A stretch of DNA of 6,241 nt from Ignavibacteriales bacterium (GTDB lineage: Bacteria > Bacteroidota > Ignavibacteria > Ignavibacteriales > Ignavibacteriaceae): positions 1-6,241 of the forward strand of contig DAIERC010000051.1 in assembly GCA_027347125.1 (NCBI GenBank), given 5' to 3'. Position numbers and translations under genes: made by a program. Below are positions 6,213 through 6,241 of the stretch, piece after piece. The first letter of the stretch is position 1, and each line of letters opens with the position of its first letter. The notes below the pieces were generated by a model, which made no database searches, had not been told where the DNA came from, and saw nothing but the letters and a program-made list of their open reading frames with translations.

Positions 6213-6241
6213 ATGAAGAAATTTGATATTGTTGTTGTTGG
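6213..6241 (+). CDS. mnmG: tRNA uridine-5-carboxymethylaminomethyl(34) synthesis enzyme MnmG (GidA), N-terminal fragment
   Basis: Only ten codons are inside the window, reading MKKFDIVVVG, and the frame is open to the edge. This is the start of an FAD-binding Rossmann fold as in MnmG (typically FDVIVVGGGHAG). MnmG is the FAD/NADH-dependent partner of MnmE in U34 modification. A GAAGGG ribosome binding site (6203-6208) lies 4 bases before the ATG at 6213. The assignment rests on this short match plus position directly downstream of mnmE and parS sites, a widespread order. Other Rossmann flavoproteins start similarly, so it is likely rather than proven. Confidence 0.75.

Overview
The window is AT-rich bacterial chromosome with six protein genes in two divergent blocks. 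Class B J-protein, ClpB, HtpG, Hsp20 and MnmE are all clear family matches. Protein sequence style and base composition suggest the Bacteroidota/Chlorobi/Ignavibacteria (FCB) group. Well-formed Shine-Dalgarno sites before every leftward gene argue against typical Bacteroidia or Flavobacteriia, which mostly lack them. The lineage call is an inference from reading alone and is moderate at best.

Left block (1-4322, minus strand): a protein-quality-control cluster transcribed leftward in the order hsp20, cbpA-type J-protein, htpG, clpB. clpB runs off the left edge after about 252 codons. Gaps are 114, 66 and 78 bp, and each gene has its own ribosome binding site. A hairpin sits between hsp20 and the J-protein gene. 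Together the products cover aggregate holding (Hsp20), Hsp70 recruitment (J-protein), late folding (HtpG) and disaggregation (ClpB). The partner DnaK is not in the window.

Middle (4323-4676): a 354 bp divergent intergenic region with no convincing gene. It carries two copies of an imperfect inverted repeat, CTGTCA-n3/4-TGGCAG, 62 bp apart, plus a third related half-site. On the hsp20 strand each full copy contains a perfect TTGACA. These are the best candidates for heat-shock control sites here; no CIRCE element is visible.

Right block (4677-6241, plus strand): mnmE (tRNA U34-modifying GTPase), a 156 bp gap, and the first ten codons of mnmG. The two products form one tRNA-modification complex. 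The gap is the most notable stretch of the window. It holds two near-perfect parS sites (the ParB/Spo0J centromere sequence) and a third degenerate one. In many bacteria mnmE-mnmG-rsmG-parA-parB lies next to the replication origin, so this window probably lies near oriC, with the parA-parB genes expected a short way to the right.
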